Assembly (NCBI GenBank): GCA_037157565.1
Contig: JAZHRO010000013.1
Span: forward strand, 116,822,001 to 116,886,000
Direction: 5' to 3'
DNA from: Thalassia testudinum
Taxonomy: Eukaryota > Streptophyta > Magnoliopsida > Alismatales > Hydrocharitaceae
DNA: 64,000 bases
The first letter of the stretch is position 1. Each line of letters starts with the position of its first letter. Both the position numbers and the translations under genes were made by a program. Under the pieces are notes generated by a model. That model had not been told where the DNA came from. It was given only the letters and a program-made list of their open reading frames with translations, and did not search any database. This document shows, piece by piece, positions 34,380 to 46,087 of this stretch.

Positions 34380-35329
34380 CTGAGTCCACTAAGAAGGAAT
34401 TAATGGATTTATTTGGGCAAGTAGAAATTAATATCCCTCTCTGAGATGTCATTAAATACATCCCTGCCTATGCAAAATTCCTAAAAGATTCTTGTACTCC
34501 GAAAAGATAGCCCTGAAATTTAGGAAAGGTGATCCTTCTAGAGACAGTCAACTCAGTTGTGCAGAGCCGACTACCTCTTAAGAGAAAAGATCCTGGCGCC
34601 CCCTTAATTCAAGTTATCATTAATGATACCTCATTTGATCGCGTTCTTGGATCTTGGTGCCTTAATTAATCTTATCCCCACAGTTGTTTTTGAGGAATTT
34701 AAGATTGGTGAATTAAAACTGTTCAGGTTACTCTCCAATTAGCCAACCGATCTACAATTAAACCAAGGGGAATTGTTGAGGATGTTCTTGTCCGGGTCAA
34801 AAATTGTCTATTCGTAGTAGACTTTTTAGTCCTAGACATAGAGGTACCAGAAGCACTAAAATTTGCCCCCATTATTCTTGGAAGACCATTCTTAGCCACC
34901 GCCCATGCAAATATTGATTGTGATTCTGGAAAGATGAAGATCATGTGTGGCGGTGAATCTGTAACCCTAGACATTTTTCAAGCTTCTAGGCGTTTCCAAG
35001 AACCAGATTTCTTTGATGATTCGGATTCAGAGATAGAAAACATTGTGGAGGAAACATTGCAGATTTCCCATTTAGGTTCCTATTTTGCCATCAATATGGT
35101 TCCTGAACAATCCACCTCTTCTCACCCTTCCACCCTAACCACACGTCCAGTTAACCTTCCAGCTGACCCTTTCACTCTCACCTCACCACTAACCTACAAA
35201 GCAAAAACTCTTTTGGACCTGGGCCCACAATTGGAATTAAAACCTTTGCCTGACTCCCTTAAATATGTCTTACTAGGTCCTAATCAGACCCTGCCCCTGA
35301 TTATAAATTATGGACTTATCGCGGCATAA
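34380..35329 (+). pseudogene. Aspartic protease and linker, broken (element B)
   Basis: Pre-protease text KYIPAYAKFLKDSCT near 34460 and PLKRKDPGAPLIQVIINDTSFD near 34570 lead to a frameshifted protease core around 34650 (the DLGA box is present but split by frame changes). The clear part is TLQLANRSTIKPRGIVEDVLVRV, VDFLVLDIEVPEALKFAPIILGRPFLATA (34740-34910). The 131-codon frame 34934-35329 holds the acidic linker PDFFDDSDSEIENI and the LKPLPDSLKYVLLGPNQTLPLII lead to RT. Confidence 0.87.
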
Positions 35330-36328
35330 GAGCATAAACTTCTCCAGGTTTTGGGTAAATATCAAAAAGCTATTAGTTGGACCCTTTCTAATCTTAAGGG
35401 TATTCATCTGTCCTATTGTACACATCATATATATTTAGAGGATGATTCTCACCACTCCCGCCAACCACAAAGGTGCTTGAAACCTATTATGTAGGAGGTG
35501 GTAAGAAAGGAGATTATTAAGTGGTTGGATGCTGATATCATCTACCCCATTTCTGACAGCTCCTGGGTTAGTCCAACACAAGTTGTGCCCAAAAAGGCTG
35601 GACTAACAGTTCTCATTAATGATAATGGGGAGAATGTAGCCACTCGAACCGCCTCTTCTTGGCTCATATGTATTGATTACCGAAAATTAAACACCACCAC
35701 CAAGAAGGACCATTTCCTACTCCCCTTTATTGATCAAATCTTGGAGCGGTTAGCTGGATGGGATTTTCACTATTTTCTAGATGGTTATTTCGACTATAAT
35801 CAGGTAGCGGTTCATCCTGAGGACTAGGATAAAACAACTTTCACCTGCCCCTTCAGAACCTTTGCTTTCTGAAGGATGCCCTTCGGTCTTTGCAACGCAC
35901 CTGCTACTTTTCAAAGGTTTATGCTTGAAATATTTTCAGACCTAGTAGGTGAATGTTTAGAAGTCTTTATAGATGACTTATCTATTTTTGGAGATTCTTT
36001 TGACCATTGACTCAAAAACCTTGAAAGAACTCTTCAAAAATGCATAGAAGTCAATCTAGTCCTTAGTTGGGAAAAAAGTCATTTCATGGTCCAAGAAGGT
36101 ATTGTCTTGGGCCATGTTATTTCAAAACAAGGAATCACGGTAGATAAAGAAAAAATAGATGCTATATTTAAGCTCCGACCGCCCACTACTGTCAAACAGA
36201 TCAGATCCTTTTTGGGTCATGTAGGTTTCTACCGTCGATTTATACAAAATTTTTCCCAAATCTCCAAGCCCTTAAGTCAACTTCTCACTAAAGACCAGCC
36301 ATTTGATTTTAATGATAAGTGCCTCTAG
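35330..36328 (+). pseudogene. Reverse transcriptase, broken but with FIDD intact (element B)
   Basis: The frame 35498-35827 has IIKWLDADIIYPISDSSWVS, PTQVVPKKAGLTV, CIDYRKLNTTTKKDHF and FLDGYFDYNQVAVHPED, then a TAG (35827). Palm text FRRMPFGLCNAPATF-equivalent follows with a TGA within it, then VFIDDLSIFGDSF: the catalytic FIDD (35969-35977) is intact, unlike in C, E and G. After another stop near 36007, frame 36086-36328 holds MVQEGIVLGHVISKQGITVDKEK and QIRSFLGHVGFYRRFI, the RT-RNase H connection. Confidence 0.9.
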
Positions 36329-36732
36329 AGTTTTTTGAGGTTGAGGAAAGAGGTTACTGAGGCACCAATTTTGCAGGGACCTGATTGGAATAGTCCATTT
36401 GAATTAATGACAGATGCCTCAGATTTTGCTGTAGGGGTCGTTCTAGGGCAAAGAATTGGCAAGAAGCTCGTTGTGATCTATTATGCTAGCAAAACTTTTG
36501 ATGATGCACAATGGAATTACACGGTTACTGAAAAGAACTTCTTGCCATTATATTTGCCTCAAAAAAATTTAGATCTTATCTTTTGGGGTCACATGTCACT
36601 GTATATACTGACCACTCAGCAATTAAATATTTGCTGACAAAGAAAGATGTGAAACCTCGCCTTATCCGTTGGATTCTACTGCTTTAGGAATTTGACCTAG
36701 AAATCAAGCATAAAGCGGGATCGCATAATGTA
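36329..36732 (+). pseudogene. RNase H, broken (element B)
   Basis: The frame 36335-36637 reads FELMTDASDFAVGVVLGQRIGKK and [24 protein letters not shown]. The catalytic Glu of KELLA is replaced in EKNFLPL by a frame or base change. YILTTQQLN stands where TDHSALK is expected, with a stop after it. Confidence 0.85.
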
Positions 36733-38126
36733 GTGGCCGACCATCTCTCTCGTCTTATGATGAATGACATAATGGCCCCACCTGATCAGTTCCCTGATGA
36801 AAGCATTTCAGCTGCTACAACCCTCCCTTGGTTTGTGCCCATCGCAAACTATTTAGCAACAGAACGAATCCTCGCTAATTGGCCAAAAACAAAATGGGAC
36901 AAGTTCTTTGCTGATATTAAATACTATTTTTGGGAGTAGCCCGACCTTTTCCGCATTTGTGCCGATCAGGTCATTCGACGATGTGTACCCGATTCTGAAA
37001 TCCATGATATTTTGACACATTGTCACTAAATGGCCTGTGGCGGACATTTTTTGGGCAAGAAAATTGTAGCTTAAATCCTTAATGGGGGATTCTATTGGCC
37101 CAGCTTGCACAAAGATGCTCATAACTTTGTTCGGTCCTGTGTGCATTGCCAGAGCATCGGAAACATGACTTAGAAGGATATGATGCCCCTTAATCCTATT
37201 TTAGAGGTTGAAATTTTTGATGTTTGGGGCATCGACTTCATGGGATCGTTCATCAACTCTGGTGGGTATTTATATATGTTAGTTGCAGTCGACTATGTTT
37301 CAAAATGGATAGAAGCAATACCCACCCGCACTAGTGATCACCGTGTGGTTGTCTAATTTCTTAAGAAAAATATTTTCTCAAGATTTGGCATACCAAAAGC
37401 CTTTATCAGTGATGGAGGCTCACATTTCACCCACTCACAATTCCGTCACCTTCTTTCTAAATATGGGGTGAATCATAAAATTTCCACACCTTATCACCCC
37501 CAAACAAATAGCCAGGCTGAAGTTTCTAATGGAAGATTAAAAATATTTTGCAAAATACGGTTAGGCCCCATTGTAAAGATTGGTCCACCAAATTGGACGA
37601 CGCTTTATGGGCCTACCGTACTGCTTTTAAAACCCTGCTCGGCATGTCTCCCTTCCATCTGATTTTTGGGAAGGCATGCCATCTCCCGGTAGAATTAGAA
37701 CATAAGGCTTTTTGGGCAATAAAACAACTCAACATGGATTTATTTGATGTCGATATCCATCGAAAATTACAATTAACTGAATTGGAAGAATTACGTAATC
37801 TTTTCTATGAAAATGTGAGGATTTATAAAGATCGAACAAGGAAATTTCACGATAAATATATTGTTCGGAAACACTTTGATGTTAATCAACGCGTTTGGCT
37901 TTTCAATGCGAGATTACGTCTTTTTCCTAGCTAATTAAAATCTAAATGGACTGACCCCTTTATTGTCCATAAAACATATCCATACGGCGTTGTTGATCTT
38001 TTTGATCCAAAAACTAATTCGACCCTTCAAGTCAACGGCCAACGTTTAAAGCCCTATTTTGATCATATGCCTAATCGTCCGTCTGAATCTTTTAATTTTA
38101 CTGAGCCAGCCACCCTTAATCACTAA
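36733..38126 (+). pseudogene. Integrase, broken (element B)
   Basis: MADHLSRLMMNDIMAPPDQFPDE opens the region (36733-36939). The zinc-binding module is present with stops ([28 protein letters not shown]). The core reads [19 protein letters not shown] and [10 protein letters not shown], so the DD-E residues are readable, but TAA codons (for example near 37354) break it. The 128-codon frame 37548-37934 holds [32 protein letters not shown] and [13 protein letters not shown]. The C-terminal GPY/F-like module (KSKWTDPFIV, YPYGVVDL, NGQRLKPYFDH) ends at a TAA near 38124. Confidence 0.9.
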
Positions 38127-39519
38127 TGCACACTACGCCTGGCTGAATGGTGTAAAAGATAGCTCTGGATGAGAGGTAACCCATCATTTCTTTTCCTGCT
38201 TTCCTTTTTTCTCTTTCCAGGTTTTGGCCATTCTAAACCCGACCGTTCTTCATCAAGGTGATCCCTTTTCCCTCCTAATGCATGAGGGCATTGCATATCT
38301 TAAACATGGGGGGGTGTTTTTAAAAGTTGAAGATCGATTTAGGATTTTCAAAATCTAAAAACATGCATTTTTCTTTAGTTATTTTATTTTCCTACTTGCA
38401 TACGCAAAATAAATATAAATGTTGAAAACTTTTTGAGGAAAAATTTTGAAATCGGGACTAAGGTTGAAAAACTCACTTTTGATATAATGGGATTTAATCT
38501 TTAACAAACTATGGATGAGGATGCAGATCTGATCATCAGAATTTCAGGGTCTATTTTTAGACTAGATCAGATATCCTTCTCTAAAACTCCACCAGAACTC
38601 ATGATAGTTCAAGTGACTTGATCCTATTTTGTAATATGGAAAGTATTTGACTTAGTTTCTGATTCAAAAACTTGCATTTCTTGAGGAACCACTTGTGTCA
38701 ATTTTCACACACAAGCCAACACTTAAAACAAAAAAAAAAATTTCAAAAACTCCCTTGTTTGGACTTAGTAAAAGTCTGAAGCAAATCATTGGTTTGAGTT
38801 CCCACCATCGAGAAGGAGGAAAATGCCTCCTTTGAGGATGCGATGTCAACTTGTTACCGCCTCAGTGCTACTCCATATCTATATTTCATATCTCCAGACA
38901 GAGCATTAAAGCACATTTTAGTAGCTCAAGTGTCTTGGACGGTGCTCTACCTATAGTGTCGGAGCAAGAGCTTGAGTTTGCTTGGAGCACCCCTTTACAC
39001 CGCATTATGTTTTCGGGTTGTGAGCTCCTGGGTGGTGTCATGGACAGTGCTATCGTAAAGTACTGGTGCCAGAGCCCCCTCGAGGATTGGTAACGGGAAT
39101 GATGATCCTGACACATCTGTTGTAAGACTAAGCTAAAAATAAGCATGGGGGAGAAAAAAAAAAAAATTAACACGCCCTTATAAATGTTGGCTTTTCACAA
39201 GCATAGACACAAGGTTTTAAAGGTTTTTGCAAGTTGCGAATCAGATTCATGAGCTAGAGAAATCCTAAAAACAAAAATTTCAAGTCATCTGAATTAACAA
39301 GTGGTTAATTTGTGAATTTTTGGAGGATATATTGATCCCGTTTTGTCTAATGGTTGGATCCAAAAATAAATCCCGATGATTATCCTTAATAAATCCTGTG
39401 GCTCCTGTGTTTAGATCAACCAAGGTCCCTTAATCTTTTTCTCCTCAGAAGCCAAAAAAAATTAGATTTCCTAGAAATTCCGTTTTCCAAAAAAATTGAA
39501 GTTTCGCTAAGATACTGGC
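38127..39519 (+). mobile_element. 3' non-coding region of element B
   Basis: Shares the GAGGGCATTGCATATCTTAAACATGGGGGG segment (38285-38315) and a further block (38760-39120) with C. The 80-codon frame 38851-39093 (SIKAHFSSSSV, SEQELEF, GGVMDSAIVKYWCQSPLEDW) has a C counterpart, but the differences are mainly amino-acid changing. There is no env-like ORF. Confidence 0.82.
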
Positions 39520-39539
39520 AAAAGATAAGCATGGGAGTG
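39520..39539 (+). other. Polypurine tract of element B
   Basis: AAAAGATAAGCATGGGAGTG directly before TGATAAACGCC of the 3' LTR. Confidence 0.88.
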
Positions 39540-41791
39540 TGATAAACGCCAGTTTATCATCATTCTTATGCATTAAAACAAACCTAGCTCTTAGGATTTT
39601 ACAACGCAAATGAGTTTTTTGGGCTGCATTTAGGCATTAACTAGGTTAGGCATGCATTGCATTTTCTTTTGTTGTTTTAATGTACTTTTGTGAGTGTTAG
39701 GGATGAACAGATATACAGATCTCTAAAGCCCTAACACTCAAGAAGGCAAATGGTGAAGGAGGAGCTCAAACTAACTAGAACTCAGCTTGATCCAGCTCAC
39801 CACAGTTGGAACCTAGCTCACTTGGACTAGGGTTAGCTCATCCCAACTCCATTCAGCTAATCTCAGCTGAATGGTAGCTCAAGAAAGCTCATCTTAGCTC
39901 ACCCTAGCTCAAGTCAGCTTAGATCCAACTCAACCTAGTTGAGTCTACCTCCTCTTAGCTCCCACTAGTCCATAGGGAGCTCTAGCTAGCTCAGCTGAGT
40001 TGGCTGAAGTTCACTCCAGCTTAGATCCAGCTACATCCAACTTCACTCAACACCAGCTAGCTAAAGAAGAATTCATCCCAGCATAAGAGGGTCAAGTCCA
40101 ACTCCTGGGGACTCAGCTTAGCTCAAGCTAATTGAGCTAAGCTACCTTAGCTGCCTCAATCAGCTCAATCCTCCTTGGGAGCACCAGAACCAACTCACCT
40201 CAGCTCCATTCAATAGAAGCCAGCTCACTTTAGCTTGGCTTAGTAGCTAGCAAAGAACTAGCAAGCTAAGCCAGCTAGAGTAGCCCCATGTTGACTTCTT
40301 CAGCAACTGCCAGCTCCACTTTATCTCCAGATTCTTCAAATCTAGCTCCTACCTCTAAACCCTAGCTCCAACACCTCCTCCTCTACTCCACCGTTAGCTA
40401 AGCTAGCTTAGCTTACCTTAGCTTAGCTATGCTCCAGCTTCCTTGGCTTATACCACCCAAAAACCCTACCTAACAGCTCCACCAACTAGCTCCACCTAAG
40501 CTCCACATAAGCTAACCCTACTTGGTGCCAACCTAGCCTACCCACCACCTCCAAAAGACACCAAAAAAGTGGCGCAAAAACCACCCTAACTACCCCCTTG
40601 TTGGCGCCACTTTTCCCTCCAAAAATCCCCTTCATCTCCACCACACATCTCCCCTTAAACCCATCTCCACCATCCACATAATCCCACCTTCTAGAAGCCT
40701 CAAAGTTGGCACCAACCCATGGCACCTCTCCATGGTTGGTGCCACTTTTAGGTGCCCCTTCACCAACCCTAACTACCCCCTTACACCCCTTAGGTGGCGC
40801 CAACCATCCTTAACCCTAGGATCAACTAACCACCTCCATCTTCCCATCTTAGCCCTCCATTCAAGAGTCACCTTAATCCCCCATCCTACCCTATAAAAAG
40901 ACCACTACCCACCACCATTCAATCCATCCTTGGCTAGCAAATTCACTCTCATACTCTACCTAGAGCCCATGCCCAAGAGAGAAGAAGAAGATTAAGGGGA
41001 TACTCTGTCCCTTTGGTGCCTTCCCCTCTTCCCTTCTCTCTTGAGCCACGCCAGCCAAAGGAGGAGCCAGGCAAGGAAGATCTTTGGAGGAGATTTTGAA
41101 GGTCGTCCATGCCACCTTGGAGGAGAATTTGAGGGTGGTGCACGCCCACTCCTTAGAGGAGAGCAATGATGGTGGTAGCTTCCACCTTGGAGGAGATCTC
41201 AAGGAAGGAGAAGAAGGAGGCCTTCTTTTCAAGCCAAGGAGCAGCTAGGCTTGGAGCAAGAAGACTCCCTTCTTCACCAAATTTTTTAAGAGGATTTGTG
41301 TTTCTTTTATTTCTTCTAGATTTTTCATTTCTAGTTGAAGCATTCCTTTACTTGTCTTTGAAAAGAACAGAAATTCTAGTTAATCAAATTGCCTTCTTTT
41401 TAATTTCCTATTGCAATTGTTACTTTTGTTCTAGCACTTATTCTACTTCTAGTCCCTAATTACTCTAGGCCTCCACTTGCCTAGAGTGAGCTTAGGTAGT
41501 GGACATTTTAATCTCTTAAGTTTTAGCTTAGCATTTTAGGTGTTAGCACTTTTTCATCACAATTCGCACTTTGCCCATTTATTTCAAAACACAAAAAAAT
41601 ATATATATTTAAAATACCAAAAGGAAAGTTGAGATTTATTTTTAGCAAGATAATTGAATCGCAATTTTTGCCTCTTTGGACGACCCTAGATACTCCCCTA
41701 TCTAGTATACAAATTTAAAAGCATATGCTAATTCATGTGTTACAACGACATTAAAAACCTTCTTTTACAAATCACACGACTTTTCGCATCA
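39540..41791 (+). mobile_element. 3' LTR of element B (2252 bp)
   Basis: Begins TGATAAACGCCAGTTTATCA and ends TTTTCGCATCA. The AGCT array is at 39770-40450 and the TATA box (TATAAAA) at 40892-40898. The following five bases are TAGTT, against AAGTC on the left, an imperfect target duplication. Confidence 0.96.
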
Positions 41792-41796
41792 TAGTT

Positions 41797-42129
41797 TGGT
41801 TTCAAAAAGGCAGAACACCAATACTTGAAATGGGGCAGTGTTAATGGTGCAAACAAGTAATCAATGAGTTTTAAAATGCACCACTCCACTTAATTAAGTT
41901 GTTTAGGGTCCTGAAAGCCAAGTTTAGTGTATTTTGGTAGTCTTTTAGTTTAGGTTTGACAAGAGAGAAGAAACCAACCAGAAAATCCATGGGAAGAAAA
42001 GGAACCTTGAGCTTTTGCTTCCAAATTCCTGCTTTCTTCCTGCAATACCAGCACACACAAGAGAAAAGAAATGGAAGGGGATGAGATCCACTTCAAGCAA
42101 GAGAAAGAATGATAAAGCAAGTCCATGCC
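41797..42129 (-). mobile_element. Leader of element C, PBS-proximal part
   Basis: Reverse-complement counterpart of 30841-31170 of element B: the AGAACACCAATACTTGAAATG and CACTCCACTTAATTAAG segments match. With 27221-28565 it makes a continuous leader once element B is removed. Confidence 0.88.
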
Positions 42130-42147
42130 TCCGTGACAACGGCGTCG
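42130..42147 (-). other. Primer-binding site, tRNA-Asp type, decayed (element C)
   Basis: Complement reads CGACGCCGTTGTCACGGA, 13 of 18 bases matching the tRNA-Asp complement. It lies 5 bases from the LTR end at 42153. Confidence 0.75.
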
Positions 42148-42152
42148 AAAAG

Positions 42153-44113
42153 TGATGCGAAATTTGGCATGATTTGTAAAAGCGGGTTTTTAAGCCCTTG
42201 TAACAAGCCAAATCGCAAACGCTTTTAAAATTTATAACCTAGATACTGGGGTATCTAGGGTTGTCCAAGGAGGCAAGTTTGTAAAAATTAAATCTCTTGC
42301 TTCAAAAAAGGAATTCACCTTTCTTTTTTGTGCTTTTTTCAATATAACATTTTTTTTTGTATTTGAAATAACAAGGATTTCAAGTTGATGATAACTACTC
42401 CTAATTGTAACACTAGGTGACAAGAGCTACCTTCCTTCTAAGCTCACCGTTGGAACATGAAGGCCTAGGGTAATTAGAGAGGGAGGGAAGTGAGTGCACA
42501 AAAGGGAAATTTAAATTGCAATCAAGACAAAAAAATCTAATGAAGGCAACTTGTATAAAATTGAGGAATTATTTTATGAGAATCTAGTAGAAGAATGCTT
42601 AAACTACTAGAATTAAAAATGCATGTAATGAAACACAAAAATCCTCTAAAATGGTGGTGAAGATGGCAAGGCTCTTTCTCCAATTGCGCCTACTCCTATA
42701 ATTAAAAAGAGCTCCTCCTTCTCCTTATAAAAGTCTTCAAGGTGTAGCTTCCTTGGCAAACACTAAAGTAGGGGGCATGCCAAGGCTTTCCTCCAAGGTG
42801 GTGTGGACCACCTCTAAGCTCTCCTCCAAGGATGGTTGTATACCACCCTCAAGACCTCATCCAAAGGTCTTCCTTGCCTGGCTTCTTCATTGGCTGGCAT
42901 GGGAACAAGAGAGAAGGAAGAGGGGAAGGCACCAAGGGGACATAGTGTCGCGTTAATCTTCTTCTTCTTCCTCTCTTGGGAGTGAGCTATATGTAGAATA
43001 TAAGAGGTATTTTGCTTGCCAAAGATGGTTTGTATGGTGGTGGGTGTTGGTCTTTTTATAGGGTAGGATGGGAGGGTTATGGTGACTCTTGAGATGGATG
43101 GCTAAGATGGGAAGATGGGGGTGGTTAGGTGATCCTAGGGCTAAGGGGAGTTGGTGTCACCAAAGTGATGTAAGGGGGGTAGTTATGGGTGGCCAAGGGA
43201 CACCTAAAAGTTACACCAACCATGGAGAGGTGCCAGGATTGGCACCAACTTCTAGGCTTCTAGAAGGGGGTTGAGGTGGATGGTGGATGTGGCTTGGAAG
43301 GGTTATGTGTAGGGTGGAAATGGGAGGTGAAGTTGGCGCCAAAAAGGGGGATAGTTAGGGTCATTTCGATGCCAACATCTAGTTGTCTTTCAGTGGTGAT
43401 TGAGGGGTGAAGGGTGGTGAAGAAGGTGGTGCCAACTTGAGTAGAGGTGGAGCTAGCTAGGTGGACTTGAGTTTACTTAGTAAATGGAGCTAGCTAGGGT
43501 TAAGTTATGGCTGATGGTTGGCCAAGGAGCTAGATGCTAGGTAAGCTAAGCTAACTTAGCTAGTAGTGGAGCAGAGGAGTAGGCATGTGGAGCTTAGGGT
43601 TTGAGGAGAGGAGCTGGATATGAAGAGTCTGGAGCTGAATTGGAGCTGGTAGCTACTGAAGAGGTCAACATGGGGCTACTCTAGTTGGCTTTGCTTGCTA
43701 GTCCTTTGCTAGCAGTTAAGCCAAGCTAAAGTGAATTGGCTTCTACTGAATGGACTTGAGGTGAGCGGAGTCTGGTGCTCTCGGGAAGGATTGAGCTGGT
43801 TGAGACAGCTAAGGTAGCTTAACTGAATTAGGTAGAGCTAAGCTGAGTCCCTGGGAGCTGGACTTGAGCTTCCTGAGCTGGAATGAATTCATCTTCAGCT
43901 AGCTGGAGTTGAGTGGAGAGGATCAGGCTGGTCCTAAGCTGAAGTGAACTCTAGTCAACTCAACTGAGCCAGCGAGAGCTCCCTGAGAACTCATGGGAGA
44001 TGTGATGAACTAGACTCAGCTAAGTTGAGCTAGATCTGAGTTGACCTATGCTAAGGTGAGCTGAGATGAGCTCTCTTGAGTTGCCATTCAGTTGAGATGA
44101 GCTGAATGGAGCT
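42153..44113 (-). mobile_element. 5' LTR of element C, tandem unit 1 (U3 end missing)
   Basis: Starts (plus) TGATGCGAAATTTGGCATG next to the PBS, so this unit has the true LTR end. It runs through the CCTCCAAGG leader, TATA complement (43054-43060), GTGCCAAC and AGCT segments to GAATGGAGCT. It lacks the final 280 or so bases (to TTTATCA) found in unit 3. Unit 2 follows at once. Confidence 0.9.
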
Positions 44114-46087
44114 CGAAATTTGGCGTGATTTATAAAAACGAGTTTTTAAGTTGTAACAAGCCAAATCACAAACTCTTTTAAAATTTATAACCTAGATACT
44201 GGGGTATCTAGGGTCGTCCAAGGAGGCAAGTTTGGAAAAATTAAATCTCTTACTTCGAAAATGGAATTCACCTTTCTTTTTGTGCTTTATTTAATATAAC
44301 ATTTTTTTTTTGTTTTGTACTTGAAATAACAAGGATTTCAAGTTGATGATAACTACTCCTAATAGTAACCCTAGGTGACAAGAGCTACCTTCCTTCTAAG
44401 CTCACCCTAGGCACGTGAAGGCCAAGGGTAATTAGAGAGGGAGGGAAGTGAGTTCACAAAAGGGAAATTTAAATTGCAATCAAGACATAAAATCTAATGA
44501 AGGAAACTTATATAAAATTGAGGAATTGTTTTAAAATTATCTAGTAGAAGAATGCTTAAACTACTAGAATTAAAAATGCATGTAATCAAAACACAAAAAT
44601 CCTCTGAAATGATGGTGAACATGGTGAGGCTCTTACTTCAATTACGGCTACTCTCGCAATCAAAAAGAGCTCCTCCTTCTCCTTGTAAGATTCTTCAAGG
44701 TGAGGCTTCCTTGGCAAACCCTCAAGTAGGGGGGGTGTACCAAGGCTTTCCTCCAAGGTGGTGTGGACCACCTCTAAGCTCTCCTCCAAGGATGGTTGTA
44801 TACCACCCTCAAGACCTCCTCCAAAGGTTTTCCTTGCTTGGCTTCTCTTTGGCTGGCGTGGGCACAAGAGAGAAGGGAAGAGGGGAAGGCACCAAGCGGA
44901 CAGACTGTCCCCTTAATCTTCTTCTTCTTCTTCTCTCTTGGGCATGAGCTATAGGTCGAATATAAGACGTATTTTGCTAGCCAAAGATGGTTTGTATGGT
45001 GGTGGGTGTTGGTCTTTCTATAGGGTAGGATTGGAGGGTTAAGGTGACTCTTGAGATGGATGGCTAAGATGGGAAGATGGGGGTGGTTAGGTGATCCTAG
45101 GGCTAAGGGGAGTTGGCAGAACCTAAGGGATGAAAGGGGGGTAGTTTTGGGTGGCCAAGGGACACCTAAAAGTAGCGCCAACCATGGAGAGGTGCCATGG
45201 GTTGGTGGCAACTTCTAGGCTTCTAGAAGGGGGTTGAGGTGGATGGTGGATGTGGCTTGGAAGGGTTATGTGTAGGGTGGATATGGGAGGTGAAGTTGGC
45301 GCCAAAAAGGGGAGTGGTTAGGGTGGTTTTGTTGCCAACAACTAGGTGTCTTTTGGTGGTGATTGAGGGGTGAAGGGTGGTGAAGAAGGTGGTGCCAACT
45401 TGAGTAGAGGTGGAGCTAGCTAGATGGACTTGAGTTTACTTAGTAAATGGAGCTAGCTAGGGTTAAGTTACGGCTGATGGATGGCCAAGGAGCTGGATGC
45501 TAGCTAATCTAGGCTAAGCTAAGCTATCCTAGCTAGCAGTGTAGTGGAGGAGTAGGCATGTGGAGCATAGGGTTTGAGGAGAGGAGCTGGATATGAAGAG
45601 TCTGGAGCTAAATTGTAGCTAGCGTCTACTGAAGAGGTCAACATGTGGCTACTCTAGCTGGCTTAGCTTGCTAGTTCTTTGCTAGCTACTGAGCCAAGCA
45701 AAAGTGAGCTCGCTTCTGCTGAGTGGAGCTGAGGTGAGCTGGGTTTAGTGCTCCCAGGGAGGATTGAGCTGGTTGAGACAGCTAAGGTTGCTTAGCTCAA
45801 CTAGGTTGAGCTAAGCTGAGTCCCTGAGAGCTGGACTTGAGCTTCCTGAGCTAGAATGAATTTATCTTCAGTTGGCTGGAGTTGAGTGGAGCTGGGTCAG
45901 GCTGGTCCTGAGCTGAGGTGAACTCCAGTCAACTCAACTGATGTAGCTAGAGCTCCCTGTGAACACATGGGAGATGAGATGAGCTAGACTCAGCAAAGTT
46001 GAGCTAGATCTGAGCTGACCTGAGCTAGGGTGAGCTGAGATGAGCTCTCATGAGCTGCCATTCGGCTGAGATGAGTTGAATGGAGCT
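44114..46087 (-). mobile_element. 5' LTR of element C, tandem unit 2 (both ends clipped)
   Basis: Begins CGAAATTTGGCGTG (lacking the terminal TGATG) and ends GAATGGAGCT, 1974 bases. The TATA complement is altered to TATAGAAAG (45015-45022). Minus-strand frames of 93-145 codons parallel those in unit 3 and are not considered genes. Confidence 0.9.

Noticed and set aside
38127..39519. An env-like gene between integrase and 3' LTR
   Set aside because: Only an 80-codon frame without a signal peptide or membrane segment; changes between copies are mainly non-silent.
28561..41796. Perfect target-site duplication for element B
   Set aside because: Flanks are AAGTC and TAGTT, matching at only three of five positions. 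The insertion itself is supported by the C leader on both sides, but a clean duplication cannot be claimed.
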